DNA from: Ochrobactrum sp. CM-21-5
GTDB lineage: Bacteria > Pseudomonadota > Alphaproteobacteria > Rhizobiales > Rhizobiaceae
Direction of reading: 5' to 3'
NCBI RefSeq assembly: GCF_014253075.1
Contig: NZ_JACLZJ010000005.1
Location: 186,001 to 250,000, forward strand
Length of the DNA stretch: 64,000 nucleotides
Positions within the stretch are counted from its first letter, which is position 1. Every line of letters begins with the position of its first letter. The position numbers were made by a program, and so were the translations under genes. This document shows positions 54,656 through 64,000 of this stretch, piece by piece. The notes beneath the pieces were generated by a model. It was not told the DNA's origin. It saw only the letters and a program-made list of their open reading frames with translations, and searched no databases.

Positions 54656-55123
54656 ATGTCTGAAAACACGATCTATTCGGAGCTTACTCAGCTTGGCTCC
54701 AATACGAAAATTCCAATGAACCCGGAAGAAGCGATGCTTGAACGGGTCCCCAACCCACAGCATGGAACGCAGTATTGCGTCCGCTTTACCGCTCCCGAAT
54801 TTACATCGCTTTGTCCTATGACCGGCCAACCCGATTTTGCTCATCTGGTGATTGACTATATTCCCGGTGAATGGCTGGTTGAAAGCAAATCGCTGAAGCT
54901 TTTTCTCTTTTCCTTCCGCAATCATGGCGCTTTTCATGAAGATTGCACTGTCACTATTGGGAAACGCTTGGTCGAACTCCTTCAGCCGGAATGGCTTCGT
55001 ATCGGAGGGTACTGGTATCCTCGCGGCGGTATTCCGATCGACGTCTTCTTCCAGACGGGAGCTGCGCCGCAGAATGTGTGGATTCCCGAACAAGGCGTTC
55101 CAAATTATCGCGGGAGGGGATGA
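54656..55123 (+). CDS. queF: NADPH-dependent 7-cyano-7-deazaguanine reductase
   Basis: This is a 155-residue unimodular QueF that reduces preQ0 to preQ1 for queuosine. The catalytic Cys53 in [15 protein letters not shown] and Asp60 are present, as is the QueF motif [23 protein letters not shown] at 54656 is the family start ([14 protein letters not shown]). No preQ1 riboswitch is evident in the 215 bases upstream. Confidence 0.95.
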   Translation: MSENTIYSELTQLGSNTKIPMNPEEAMLERVPNPQHGTQYCVRFTAPEFTSLCPMTGQPDFAHLVIDYIPGEWLVESKSLKLFLFSFRNHGAFHEDCTVTIGKRLVELLQPEWLRIGGYWYPRGGIPIDVFFQTGAAPQNVWIPEQGVPNYRGRG

Positions 55124-55320
55124 TGGAGGCCTCGCCCTGGGTTTGAACCAAGGACAGGGGAGTTTGCGGCTCCCTGCGTTTGCCTTCCGCCACGAGGCCA
55201 TCGCAGAACTTTCTAGCGCCAAACAATTGCCGTCCAGTTAATGAGAGGCTGGCCCTATTGTCCGATCCGTCGCCAGTTCTTATTATGTGTCCGGACTGAA
55301 ATCTTCGGGAACCAGGTATC

Positions 55321-55506
55321 ATGAAACAGCCCGCATCATTGCTATCACTAGCCATCTTTTCCGGCATTGTGCTTTCGGGTTGCGGCGCTGGAAAAGCTGC
55401 AATGGATGCGGGTAAAGGCTTCGACAGGTTTGCGTGCATGTCGCGTAATCTGAAAGGCGAATCGCCCTGCCCCCAACCTGATGCAGCCGCACAGAATGTG
55501 CAGTAA
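55321..55506 (+). CDS. small lipoprotein of unknown function
   Basis: This is a 61-residue lipoprotein: MKQPASLLSLAIFSGIVLSGC has a clear signal peptide II site (LSGC, Cys21). The 40-residue mature part contains two more cysteines (RFACMSRN, ESPCPQP). I know no family. It precedes the DUF924 gene by 31 bases and may share its transcript. Confidence 0.7.
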   Translation: MKQPASLLSLAIFSGIVLSGCGAGKAAMDAGKGFDRFACMSRNLKGESPCPQPDAAAQNVQ

Positions 55507-55537
55507 ATGCGAAAACGAACCAGAGAGGAAGCCTGAC

Positions 55538-56080
55538 ATGGCTATCGAACCGAACGACGTTCTTAGTTTCTGGTTTTCAGCCAAAATGCGGGAAAACTGG
55601 TTCACTAAAAGTGATGCCATAGACGAAGAAATTCGCAAAAAATTTCTGGAAGCCTATGAGGATGCCCGTTCGGGCCGAATGGAAACCTGGAAGCAGCAGC
55701 CGGAAAGCGCTCTCGCGCTGACCATTCTCTTTGATCAGTTTTCGCGCAACATGTTCCGTGGCTCACCGCGATCATTTGAAAGCGACGGCCTGGCACTCGA
55801 TGTAGCCATGCAGGCACTGGATCATGATTTTGACCGCCAACTTTCCGCCGAACAGCGCCAGTTTTTCTATCTGCCATTCATGCACAGCGAAAAGCTCGAT
55901 GATCAAAAGCGCTGCGTAGAACTTTATGAAAAGCTCGGCGACGCATATTCGCTCGGCTTTGCCCGAGAGCACCACGATATCATAGAGCAGTTCGGGCGTT
56001 TTCCGCACCGCAACAATGTGTTGGGCCGCAAAACCACGGAAGACGAAGCCGATTTTCTGAAAGAGCATACAGGCTTTTGA
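55538..56080 (+). CDS. DUF924 family protein
   Basis: This is a 180-residue soluble helical protein. The DUF924 hallmarks VLSFWFSAKMRENWF, TILFDQFSRNMFRGSPRSFE and FYLPFMHSEKLDDQKRCVEL, and the end EQFGRFPHRNNVLGR, are complete. These are TPR-like proteins of unknown function. ATG at 55538 is used. Confidence 0.88.
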   Translation: MAIEPNDVLSFWFSAKMRENWFTKSDAIDEEIRKKFLEAYEDARSGRMETWKQQPESALALTILFDQFSRNMFRGSPRSFESDGLALDVAMQALDHDFDRQLSAEQRQFFYLPFMHSEKLDDQKRCVELYEKLGDAYSLGFAREHHDIIEQFGRFPHRNNVLGRKTTEDEADFLKEHTGF

Positions 56081-56104
56081 AGCAGAAAACGGCTCGCAGC
56101 GCTG

Positions 56105-57517
56105 TCAGAGGAGCCTGTAGGGCAGGATTCCGCGGCGGTTATGGTCAACTGCCAGCCTGCTTTTCAACGGCGGCACCGCGCGTTGCGCGCATTCGACTCG
56201 CTCGCAGATACGGCATGAAACCCCAATCGGATCGAAAGCCGAACGAGCAGTAATATCGAGTCCGTCCGCATAGACGAAATCCTTCGCATAGGCGACTTCG
56301 CAGCCAAGAGCTATGGCATAGCGGCGTTGCGGAGCATTGAATCCGCCTTCGCTCTTGGTCAATTCCGTTGCGATGCAGAGATAGCGCGCACCATCGGGCG
56401 TTTCCGCAAGCTGGCGAATAATGCGTCCTGGCATCTCGAAAGCCTGATGTACGTTCCACAGTGGGCAGGCGGCACCAAAACGGGCAAATTGCAGTTTGGC
56501 CGCGCTGTGGCGTTTGGTAATGTTTCCCGCTCGATCAATTCGTGCAAAGAAAACAGGGACGCCACGTTGCCCCGACCTTTGCAACGTACTCAAGCGATGC
56601 GCCACCTGTTCAAGGCTCGCCCCAAAATGGGAAGCCAGTAGCTCCAGGTCATGGCGAAGCTCTTTCGCAGCGGCGAGAAATATCTGGTACGGCAGCACTA
56701 GCGCGCCCGCGAAATAATTGCGCAGCCCGATCTTGCAGATTTCAACAGCTTCGGCAGAACGAAAATCAGCCCGCCTGGCGATTGCGGACACCAGTTCTTC
56801 CATTTCAAGCTCGGCGATCTGAAAGGCGACCTGGAAATTCCGCGTCGATGCGGGCGAATAAGGGTTGAGATAAAGAACCCTCGCCTTCGAATCGAACCGA
56901 CGCAAAATCGCCTCGTCGGGATCGGCGCGAGCAATCCGCACACCGTGCCTTTTTTCCATATAGGCAGGCAGCGCCACTCCAATATCGCGAGCCGGAATAT
57001 CGAGCTCCCCAGCAAGGCTTTCTGCTGCAATATCAATCTCATGGACATAATTGTCGATAAAGTGAAAAAAGTCGCGCACTTCCTCATAAGGTGCCGGCTC
57101 AGCAACAGACGGCGCACGGCCAAGCTGGCTATCTAGGCTCGCCAACTGCTCGCTGTTTCGCCGATAAGCCTGATGGCAGGCGATCAATGCATGTGCCAGT
57201 CCCGGCGCATTCTGGGTGATGAGTTTCAATTCTTGCAGATTTGGCTTGTAATTATCAAAGACAGGATCAGCCAATGCTTCCGAGACCGCAGACAGGAGGC
57301 GATCATCATCGCCGAGAGAAATCGCGCCTATATCGATCTGATAATTTTCGGCCAGAGCTAGCAACACAGCCGCCGAAACCGGACGCTGGTTGTTTTCAAT
57401 CTGGTTGAGATAGCTCGTCGAAATTCCCAAACGTTCGGCGAACCCGGACTGGGTCGTTCGATGCTGCTCGCGGATTTCACGGATCTTTCTACCAATGTAT
57501 AGTTTTCGTGGTGCCAT
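56105..57517 (-). CDS. pccR: ScfR/PccR short-chain fatty acyl-CoA regulator (XRE + ImmA/IrrE-like + DUF2083)
   Basis: This is a 470-residue regulator. It has an XRE helix-turn-helix (residues 10-65, REIREQHRTTQSGFAERLGI), a central ImmA/IrrE-like region around residues 150-290 lacking an obvious HExxH, and a C-terminal DUF2083 domain with cysteines in GVSCRICERVECAQR. In Rhodobacter the homologue PccR activates pccB and mutase genes in response to propionyl-CoA. Here it is divergent from pccB, and two TTTGCAAA sites lie at its start. ATG at 57517 is chosen over the TTG two codons upstream. Confidence 0.88.
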   Translation of the reverse strand: MAPRKLYIGRKIREIREQHRTTQSGFAERLGISTSYLNQIENNQRPVSAAVLLALAENYQIDIGAISLGDDDRLLSAVSEALADPVFDNYKPNLQELKLITQNAPGLAHALIACHQAYRRNSEQLASLDSQLGRAPSVAEPAPYEEVRDFFHFIDNYVHEIDIAAESLAGELDIPARDIGVALPAYMEKRHGVRIARADPDEAILRRFDSKARVLYLNPYSPASTRNFQVAFQIAELEMEELVSAIARRADFRSAEAVEICKIGLRNYFAGALVLPYQIFLAAAKELRHDLELLASHFGASLEQVAHRLSTLQRSGQRGVPVFFARIDRAGNITKRHSAAKLQFARFGAACPLWNVHQAFEMPGRIIRQLAETPDGARYLCIATELTKSEGGFNAPQRRYAIALGCEVAYAKDFVYADGLDITARSAFDPIGVSCRICERVECAQRAVPPLKSRLAVDHNRRGILPYRLL

Positions 57518-57547
57518 TTGCAAATTCGCATTTTGCTATTTGCAAAT
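57516..57547. promoter_or_regulatory. two PccR-type operators (TTTGCAAA) between pccR and pccB
   Basis: The 10-base palindrome ATTTGCAAAT occurs at 57516-57525 and at 57538-57547, 22 bases centre to centre, i.e. about two helical turns. The first overlaps the pccR start codon, the second lies 110 bases from the pccB start. TTTGCAAA is the element recognised by PccR/ScfR proteins as I recall, so both genes are probably controlled here. Confidence 0.75.
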
Positions 57548-57656
57548 TTATAACTTACACAATCGTACCTTTTCAAGCTTTTCCAGACCCGCTTGACGGG
57601 CTTTAAGCAGAAAGATGAAAATCCCGCAATTTCATTGCTTTCCAAAGGCCTAAAGA

Positions 57657-59189
57657 ATGCAGGAACTCCTAGAACAGCTTGAAGCCCGCCGCACCGAGGC
57701 TCGCCTTGGCGGCGGTCAGCGTCGCATTGATGCACAACATGCCAAGGGCAAGTTAACGGCCCGGGAGCGGTTGGAAGTTCTTCTCGACGAAGGTTCGTTC
57801 GAGGAGTTCGACATGTATGTCACCCACCGCTGCACCGATTTCGGCATGGCAAGCCAGAAGGTGGCAGGCGATGGCGTCGTGACCGGTTGGGGAACGATCA
57901 ACGGTCGTCAGGTCTATGTGTTCAGTCAGGATTTCACGGTCCTTGGCGGCTCATTGTCGGAAACCCATGCGCAGAAGATCTGCAAGATCATGGACATGGC
58001 AATGAAAAACGGCGCGCCGGTGATTGGCCTCAACGATTCCGGCGGCGCGCGCATTCAGGAAGGCGTGGCCTCGCTGGCGGGTTACGCAGATGTCTTCAAG
58101 CGCAATGTCGATGCGTCCGGCGTCGTACCGCAGATTTCAGTCATCATGGGACCATGCGCTGGCGGCGCAGTCTATTCCCCCGCCATGACGGACTTCATCT
58201 TCATGGTGCGCGACAGCTCCTACATGTTCGTGACTGGCCCTGATGTGGTGAAAACCGTCACCAACGAGATTGTGACGGCGGAGGAACTGGGCGGCGCACG
58301 CACACACACGTCAAAGTCTTCAGTCGCCGATGGCGCTTACGAGAATGATATCGAAACGCTGGAACAGGTGCGCATGCTGTTCAACTTTCTGCCCCTCAAC
58401 AATCGGGAGAAAGCACCATCGCGACCGTTCAATGACGATCCGGCGCGGCTTGAGATGCGACTCGACACGCTGATTCCGGACAGCGCCGCCAAACCTTACG
58501 ACATGAAGGAACTGATCCTCGCCCTTGCAGACGAAGGGGACTTTTTCGAGCTTCAGGAAGCTTTCGCGAAGAACATCATTACGGGCTTCATCCGTATGGA
58601 AGGCCAGACCATCGGCATCGTCGCTAATCAGCCCATGGTGTTGGCAGGCTGTCTCGATATCGATTCATCGCGCAAAGCCGCACGCTTTGTGCGGTTCTGC
58701 GATGCCTTCAATATTCCGCTCCTGACGCTTGTGGATGTTCCTGGCTTCCTGCCCGGCACAGCCCAGGAATATGGGGGCGTCATCAAGCACGGTGCAAAGC
58801 TTCTCTTCGCCTATTCTCAGGCCACAGTACCGATGGTCACGCTCATCACCCGCAAAGCCTATGGCGGGGCATATGATGTTATGGCCTCGAAACACATCGG
58901 CGCGGATATCAACTACGCTTGGCCAACAGCTGAAATCGCTGTGATGGGTGCCAAGGGGGCGACCGAAATTCTCTACCGCTCCGAATTGGGCGATGCAGAA
59001 AAGATCACTGCCCGCACAAAGGAATATGAGGAACGCTTCGCCAATCCATTTGTTGCGGCCGAGCGCGGCTTCATCGATGAGGTGATTATGCCGCATTCAT
59101 CTCGACGCCGCATCGCACGTGCATTTGCTAGCCTGCGCAACAAGCAGGAAACCACGCCGTGGAAGAAGCACGACACCATTCCTCTGTGA
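57657..59189 (+). CDS. pccB: propionyl-CoA carboxylase beta subunit
   Basis: This is a 510-residue carboxyltransferase subunit. It transfers CO2 from biotin to propionyl-CoA to make methylmalonyl-CoA. Typical motifs are [53 protein letters not shown] and the C-terminal [19 protein letters not shown]. pccA follows 17 bases downstream. The regulator PccR is divergent. Confidence 0.96.
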   Translation: MQELLEQLEARRTEARLGGGQRRIDAQHAKGKLTARERLEVLLDEGSFEEFDMYVTHRCTDFGMASQKVAGDGVVTGWGTINGRQVYVFSQDFTVLGGSLSETHAQKICKIMDMAMKNGAPVIGLNDSGGARIQEGVASLAGYADVFKRNVDASGVVPQISVIMGPCAGGAVYSPAMTDFIFMVRDSSYMFVTGPDVVKTVTNEIVTAEELGGARTHTSKSSVADGAYENDIETLEQVRMLFNFLPLNNREKAPSRPFNDDPARLEMRLDTLIPDSAAKPYDMKELILALADEGDFFELQEAFAKNIITGFIRMEGQTIGIVANQPMVLAGCLDIDSSRKAARFVRFCDAFNIPLLTLVDVPGFLPGTAQEYGGVIKHGAKLLFAYSQATVPMVTLITRKAYGGAYDVMASKHIGADINYAWPTAEIAVMGAKGATEILYRSELGDAEKITARTKEYEERFANPFVAAERGFIDEVIMPHSSRRRIARAFASLRNKQETTPWKKHDTIPL

Positions 59190-59206
59190 TCCGGTAATAG
59201 AGCACC

Positions 59207-61216
59207 ATGACCATGATCAAGAAAATCCTCATTGCCAATCGCGGCGAAATTGCCTGCCGGGTCATCAAGACGGCAAAGAAGATGGGCATAGCCACAGTAG
59301 CGGTCTACTCCGACGCCGACCGCAATGCACTTCATGTCAAAATGGCCGATGAGGCGGTGCATATCGGCCCGCCCCCATCGAACCAGTCCTATATCGTCAT
59401 CGACAAGATTCTTGGTGCAGTTCGCGAAACCGGCGCGGATGCAGTGCATCCGGGTTATGGCTTTCTGTCAGAAAATCCCCGTTTCGCCGAAGCGCTAAAA
59501 GCGGCCAACGTCATCTTTGTCGGTCCGCCGGTAAACGCGATTGACGCCATGGGCGATAAAATTACGTCCAAGAAGCTTGCGGCAGAGGCTGGCGTATCGA
59601 CCGTTCCCGGACATATGGGACTCATTGACGATGCGGACGAAGCCGTCCGCATTGCCGGTTCCATCGGCTATCCGGTGATGATCAAGGCTTCTGCCGGCGG
59701 CGGCGGCAAGGGCATGCGTATTGCCTGGAACGATGATGAAGCGCGCGAGGGTTTTCAGCTTTCGCGCAACGAAGCGAAATCCTCCTTTGGCGATGACCGT
59801 ATATTCATCGAAAAATTCATCACGCAGCCGCGTCATATCGAAATTCAGATACTGGGCGATCAACACGGCAATGTAGTTTACCTGGGTGAACGTGAGTGCT
59901 CCATCCAGCGTCGCAACCAGAAGGTCATCGAGGAAGCACCCTCACCGTTCCTTGATGAAGCGACGCGCAAAGCCATGGGCGAGCAAGCTGTCGCGCTTGC
60001 AAAGGCTGTGGGCTATTATTCTGCTGGCACAGTGGAATTCATTGTCGATGGCGAGCGTAACTTCTATTTTCTTGAGATGAATACCCGTCTTCAGGTAGAG
60101 CATCCCGTAACGGAACTTATAACCGGCATTGACCTTGTAGAGGAAATGATCCGTGTCGCGTCGGGGGAGAAGCTGCGCTTCGGGCAAGCCGATGTGAAGC
60201 TCAATGGCTGGGCCATCGAAAGCCGCCTTTATGCTGAAGACCCCTATCGGAACTTCCTGCCCTCCATTGGCCGATTGACACGCTATCGCCCGCCAATTGA
60301 GGGGCCCTGCGACAATGGCTGTGTCATCCGTAATGACACCGGCGTCTTCGAAGGCGGCGAGATTTCCATGTATTATGATCCCATGATCGCAAAACTATGC
60401 AGTTGGGGGCCAGATCGGATCAGCGCGGTTAACGCCATGGGCGGTGCGCTCGATGCATTTGAAGTGGAAGGCATCGGCCACAATCTGCCCTTCCTTTCAG
60501 CAGTCATGGATCACCCGCGTTTTCGCGCAGGTAATCTGACCACGGCTTTCATTGCGGAAGAATACCCCGATGGCTTTACCGGCGTGGCTCCGTCAGAGGC
60601 GGATGCTCGCATTCTCGCGGCCGTGGCCGCACAAATCAATCTGGTCGTCGAACGCCGTAATGCGCAGATTTCCGGTCGGATATCCACACGAGAACAATCA
60701 ACCGATACGAATTGGGTCGTCACTCTTGCCGGCTTCGCGCTGCCGATCAGGATTATTGAGGGCGAAGGCGGCACCATTATCGACTTCATCAACGGCGACG
60801 GACTACCCGTTGCCAGCGACTGGCATCCGGGCAGCGAGCTTGGATCTTTCACGATTGGCGGCAAACCGATCGCGGTAAAGGTTTCGCGCTCTGGTACCGG
60901 CAGGCGCTTGCGCTGGCGCGGTATGGACGTCGTGGCTCATGTGCGTCGCCCCCGTGTAGCCGAGCTTGCGAAGCTGATGCCGGTCAAACTGCCGCCAGAT
61001 ACGTCGAAGATGCTGCTTTGTCCGATGCCGGGTGTGATAACATCGGTTCTGGTCAAGGACGGCGATACCGTCGAGGCGGGACAACCGCTTGCTACCGTCG
61101 AGGCCATGAAGATGGAAAACGTGCTGCGTGCTGAACGCCGCAGCGTCGTAAAAAACGTCGCGGCAAAGACGGGGGCCAGTCTGGCCGTCGATGAACTTAT
61201 CATGGAATTCGAGTGA
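59207..61216 (+). CDS. pccA: propionyl-CoA carboxylase alpha subunit (biotin carboxylase + BCCP)
   Basis: This is a 669-residue subunit with the biotin carboxylase domain at the N-terminus ([47 protein letters not shown]), a middle BT domain, and the C-terminal biotinyl domain EAMKMENVL with biotinyl lysine Lys635. ATG at 59207 or the ATG two codons later could be the start. It overlaps nothing; mutase starts eight bases later. Confidence 0.96.
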   Translation: MTMIKKILIANRGEIACRVIKTAKKMGIATVAVYSDADRNALHVKMADEAVHIGPPPSNQSYIVIDKILGAVRETGADAVHPGYGFLSENPRFAEALKAANVIFVGPPVNAIDAMGDKITSKKLAAEAGVSTVPGHMGLIDDADEAVRIAGSIGYPVMIKASAGGGGKGMRIAWNDDEAREGFQLSRNEAKSSFGDDRIFIEKFITQPRHIEIQILGDQHGNVVYLGERECSIQRRNQKVIEEAPSPFLDEATRKAMGEQAVALAKAVGYYSAGTVEFIVDGERNFYFLEMNTRLQVEHPVTELITGIDLVEEMIRVASGEKLRFGQADVKLNGWAIESRLYAEDPYRNFLPSIGRLTRYRPPIEGPCDNGCVIRNDTGVFEGGEISMYYDPMIAKLCSWGPDRISAVNAMGGALDAFEVEGIGHNLPFLSAVMDHPRFRAGNLTTAFIAEEYPDGFTGVAPSEADARILAAVAAQINLVVERRNAQISGRISTREQSTDTNWVVTLAGFALPIRIIEGEGGTIIDFINGDGLPVASDWHPGSELGSFTIGGKPIAVKVSRSGTGRRLRWRGMDVVAHVRRPRVAELAKLMPVKLPPDTSKMLLCPMPGVITSVLVKDGDTVEAGQPLATVEAMKMENVLRAERRSVVKNVAAKTGASLAVDELIMEFE

Positions 61217-61224
61217 GGTCCCAT

Positions 61225-63366
61225 ATGAGCGAGCGCCCCACCAGAAAAGACTGGAACAAGCTGGCCGAAAAAGAACTGAAACGGCCAGCCGACAGTCTGG
61301 TCTGGCACACAGCTGAAGGTATCGACGTAAAGCCGCTCTATACTGCGGACGATATCGACGGCATTGAGCATCTCGGCTCCCTGCCCGGCTTCGAGCCGTT
61401 TGTGCGCGGCCCGCGTGCAACCATGTATGCTGGTCGCCCCTGGACCATCCGGCAATATGCGGGCTTCTCCACGGCAGAAGAATCGAATGCGTTTTACCGT
61501 AAGGCGCTCGCCGCCGGCCAACAGGGCGTTTCCGTCGCTTTCGATTTAGCCACCCACCGAGGCTATGACAGCGACCACCCCCGCGTCGTGGGCGATGTCG
61601 GTAAGGCGGGCGTGGCAATCGATTCCGTCGAGGACATGAAAATTCTGTTTGACGGCATCCCGCTTGAAAAAATATCCGTTTCCATGACCATGAATGGTGC
61701 GGTGATCCCGATCCTCGCCAATTTCATCGTCGCGGGCGAAGAACAGGGTGTGTCACGCGAACAGCTTTCCGGTACGATCCAGAATGACATTCTCAAGGAG
61801 TTCATGGTCCGCAACACCTATATCTATCCGCCGGAACCTTCCATGCGGATCATTGCGGACATTATCGCCTATACGGCTGCGGAAATGCCGAAGTTCAATT
61901 CGATTTCCATTTCCGGTTACCATATGCAGGAGGCTGGCGCGACACTGGTGCAGGAATTAGCCTTCAGCCTCGCCGATGGCCGTGAATATGTACGCGCTGC
62001 TCTGAAGAAGGGCCTCAATGTCGACGAGTTTGCAGGGCGTCTGTCCTTCTTCTTTGCGATCGGCATGAACTTCTTCATGGAAATCGCCAAGTTACGTGCC
62101 GCGCGCCTTCTCTGGTCACACATCATGAAGGAGTTTGACCCGAAAAAACCTGGCTCTCTGATGCTCCGCACCCATTGCCAGACGTCGGGCGTATCGTTGC
62201 AGGAACAGGATCCTTATAACAACATCGTCCGCACGGCGTTCGAGGCCATGTCCGCCGCTCTTGGCGGCACACAATCGCTTCATACGAACTCTTTCGACGA
62301 AGCTATTGCTTTGCCTACAGAATTCTCCGCACGCATCGCCCGCAACACCCAGCTCATCCTGCAAAACGAAACTGGCGTAAACAAGGTGGTCGATCCGCTC
62401 GCAGGCTCCTATTACATCGAAAGCTTGACTAACGAGCTCGCCGAAAAGGCATGGGCACTGATTGAGGAAGTGGAAAGCCTCGGCGGCATGACCAAGGCCG
62501 TCGAAAGCGGGCTGCCGAAACGCCTGATCGAGGAAGCAGCCACCAGGCGTCAGGCCGCCGTTGACAAAGGTGAGGAAGTGATTGTCGGCGTCAACAAGTT
62601 CCAACTGGAACAGGAAGACGAAATCGACATTCTCGAAATCGACAACACTGCTGTCCGCCAGTCGCAGATAGCGCGCCTCAATCGTATCAGAGAAACGCGC
62701 AACGCGGAAAAAGTGGAAGCGGCACTGACCGCACTCGAAAAAGTGGCAAAGACTGGCGAAGGTAATCTACTCGCCGCTGCCGTCGAAGCATCACGTGCCC
62801 GCGCAACCATTGGTGAAATTTCCGATGCCATGCGCGCCGCTTTCGGCGATCACGTAGCAGTCCCGAAGGTTGTCAAGAAGGTCTACGGCGCTGCCTACAA
62901 GGATGAACCGGAATATCAGACACTGGTCGAGCGCCTTGAGAATTTCTCAAGGCATACAGGTGAAAAGCCCCGTGTGATGGTGGCGAAACTTGGTCAGGAC
63001 GGCCATGATCGTGGTGCGAAAATCATTGCTTCGGCTTTCGGCGACATCGGTTTCGAGGTCCTTGCCGGCCCCCTGTTCCAGACACCGGACGAAGCTGCCG
63101 CGCTGGCAATAAAATCGAAAGTACATGTGCTTGGCGTGTCATCACTCGCAGCAGGTCACAAAACGCTTCTGCCGCAATTGGTCGAAACGCTCCGGCAAAA
63201 AGGTGCAGAGAACATTATTGTGGTCTGCGGCGGCGTCGTGCCGCGTCAGGATTATCAGTATCTATTCGATCATGGTGTTGCTGCGGTCTTCGGACCGGGC
63301 AGCAATGTTATGGATTGTGCACGCGCTGTGCTTGATCTTATGGAAGGAAAGCGCCGCAATATTTAA
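61225..63366 (+). CDS. scpA: methylmalonyl-CoA mutase (adenosylcobalamin-dependent, single chain)
   Basis: This is a 713-residue enzyme converting (R)-methylmalonyl-CoA to succinyl-CoA. The catalytic barrel has [40 protein letters not shown] and [16 protein letters not shown], and the C-terminal B12 domain has the base-off motif D592-G-H594-D-R-G597. It completes propionate assimilation in one operon, but no epimerase or MeaB is present. The start is ATG at 61225, not the GTG-like 61213. Confidence 0.96.
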   Translation: MSERPTRKDWNKLAEKELKRPADSLVWHTAEGIDVKPLYTADDIDGIEHLGSLPGFEPFVRGPRATMYAGRPWTIRQYAGFSTAEESNAFYRKALAAGQQGVSVAFDLATHRGYDSDHPRVVGDVGKAGVAIDSVEDMKILFDGIPLEKISVSMTMNGAVIPILANFIVAGEEQGVSREQLSGTIQNDILKEFMVRNTYIYPPEPSMRIIADIIAYTAAEMPKFNSISISGYHMQEAGATLVQELAFSLADGREYVRAALKKGLNVDEFAGRLSFFFAIGMNFFMEIAKLRAARLLWSHIMKEFDPKKPGSLMLRTHCQTSGVSLQEQDPYNNIVRTAFEAMSAALGGTQSLHTNSFDEAIALPTEFSARIARNTQLILQNETGVNKVVDPLAGSYYIESLTNELAEKAWALIEEVESLGGMTKAVESGLPKRLIEEAATRRQAAVDKGEEVIVGVNKFQLEQEDEIDILEIDNTAVRQSQIARLNRIRETRNAEKVEAALTALEKVAKTGEGNLLAAAVEASRARATIGEISDAMRAAFGDHVAVPKVVKKVYGAAYKDEPEYQTLVERLENFSRHTGEKPRVMVAKLGQDGHDRGAKIIASAFGDIGFEVLAGPLFQTPDEAAALAIKSKVHVLGVSSLAAGHKTLLPQLVETLRQKGAENIIVVCGGVVPRQDYQYLFDHGVAAVFGPGSNVMDCARAVLDLMEGKRRNI

Positions 63367-63440
63367 TTGCAGTGCAGATTATTTTGTTTGAAATCAATAC
63401 TCTAAATTAGAAACATGATACGTTTTCTGAACATATTGAG

Positions 63441-63464
63441 AAGCCGAGGCAATTGCCTCGGCTT

Positions 63465-63467
<3 letters not shown>
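63441..63467. terminator. bidirectional terminator after the propionate operon
   Basis: A 12-bp perfect palindrome (aagccgaggcaa / ttgcctcggctt, no loop bases beyond the axis) is followed by ttt. It lies 75 bases past the mutase stop and just beyond the end of the convergent gene at 63465. Confidence 0.85.
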
Positions 63468-63848
<381 letters not shown>

Positions 63849-64000
63849 TCATCTGAGAATTAACGGACGGTAGTGGCGAAGGTTCCCTTCCCTTCAAGAT
63901 GAGAACCCTGTCCATCAACAACCGTTCAATGATCAAACATTTGGAATGCCCAGAGCCGAAGCGTTGGAACCCGATAAAAAAACACAACCTCGAACGCCTT

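Noticed and set aside
57548-61224. Possible cobalamin riboswitch controlling the mutase operon
   Set aside because: The leader of pccB is only about 110 bases and lacks B12-box sequence; the mutase gene starts eight bases after pccA.

Overview
The window joins the end of an integrated conjugative element to an alphaproteobacterial chromosome. The chromosomal genes (popZ, a BepC-type TolC, a VirK-like protein, valS, the pccB-pccA-mutase operon with an ScfR/PccR regulator, DUF1489 and DUF2497 proteins) most resemble Brucella/Ochrobactrum. That assignment rests on remembered protein similarity, not on a search.

Positions 1-14756 are the right end of an integrative and conjugative element, visibly richer in G+C than what follows. 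It holds the 3' part of the coupling-protein gene traG, a CopG-type regulator, and a complete IncP/Tn4371-like mating-pair gene set in the order trbB-C-D-E-J-K-L-F-G-I, followed by a DUF2274 gene. Most junctions overlap by 1-4 bases. A small NTF2/SnoaL-like gene on the opposite strand is wedged exactly between trbF and trbG and has removed the normal trbG start. The element closes with four genes joined by ATGA overlaps: an unknown protein, a TumE-like toxin, a TumA-like winged-helix partner and a large serine recombinase. The last codons of the recombinase lie antisense within tRNA-Arg(CCG), which marks the integration site.

Positions 14757-26896 carry an ABC-F ATPase, a lipoate ligase homologue, a VirK-like protein, tRNA-Val(CAC), an L,D-transpeptidase, class I fumarase, and a molybdenum-cofactor cluster (DUF971, moaA, a DMT transporter, mobA, mobB). 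Positions 26897-36835 carry a polar amino-acid ABC uptake system without its ATPase, a GST, a beta-hydroxyacid dehydrogenase, a FadL-type porin, valS and popZ. Positions 36836-46659 carry bepC/tolC, a PIMT-like methyltransferase, a frameshifted copper chaperone, IscA, TfoX, a DEAD-box helicase, NAD kinase, tRNA-Thr(TGT) and a D,D-carboxypeptidase with a SPOR domain.

Positions 46660-56080 hold DUF1489, L-serine dehydratase, a YdcF-like protein, a DUF1624 acyltransferase homologue, a MerR regulator, VanZ, a DUF2336 gene broken by several frameshifts, queF and small envelope proteins. The last 8 kb is a propionate module: PccR with two TTTGCAAA sites, pccB, pccA and methylmalonyl-CoA mutase, which together take propionyl-CoA to succinyl-CoA if an epimerase is supplied elsewhere.

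The most notable observations are the antisense cargo gene splitting trbF from trbG, the toxin-antitoxin-recombinase operon with a hairpin over the toxin ribosome-binding site, a 17-bp site shared by the MerR gene and the FadL gene, the PccR operator pair, and two decayed genes (copper chaperone, DUF2336).
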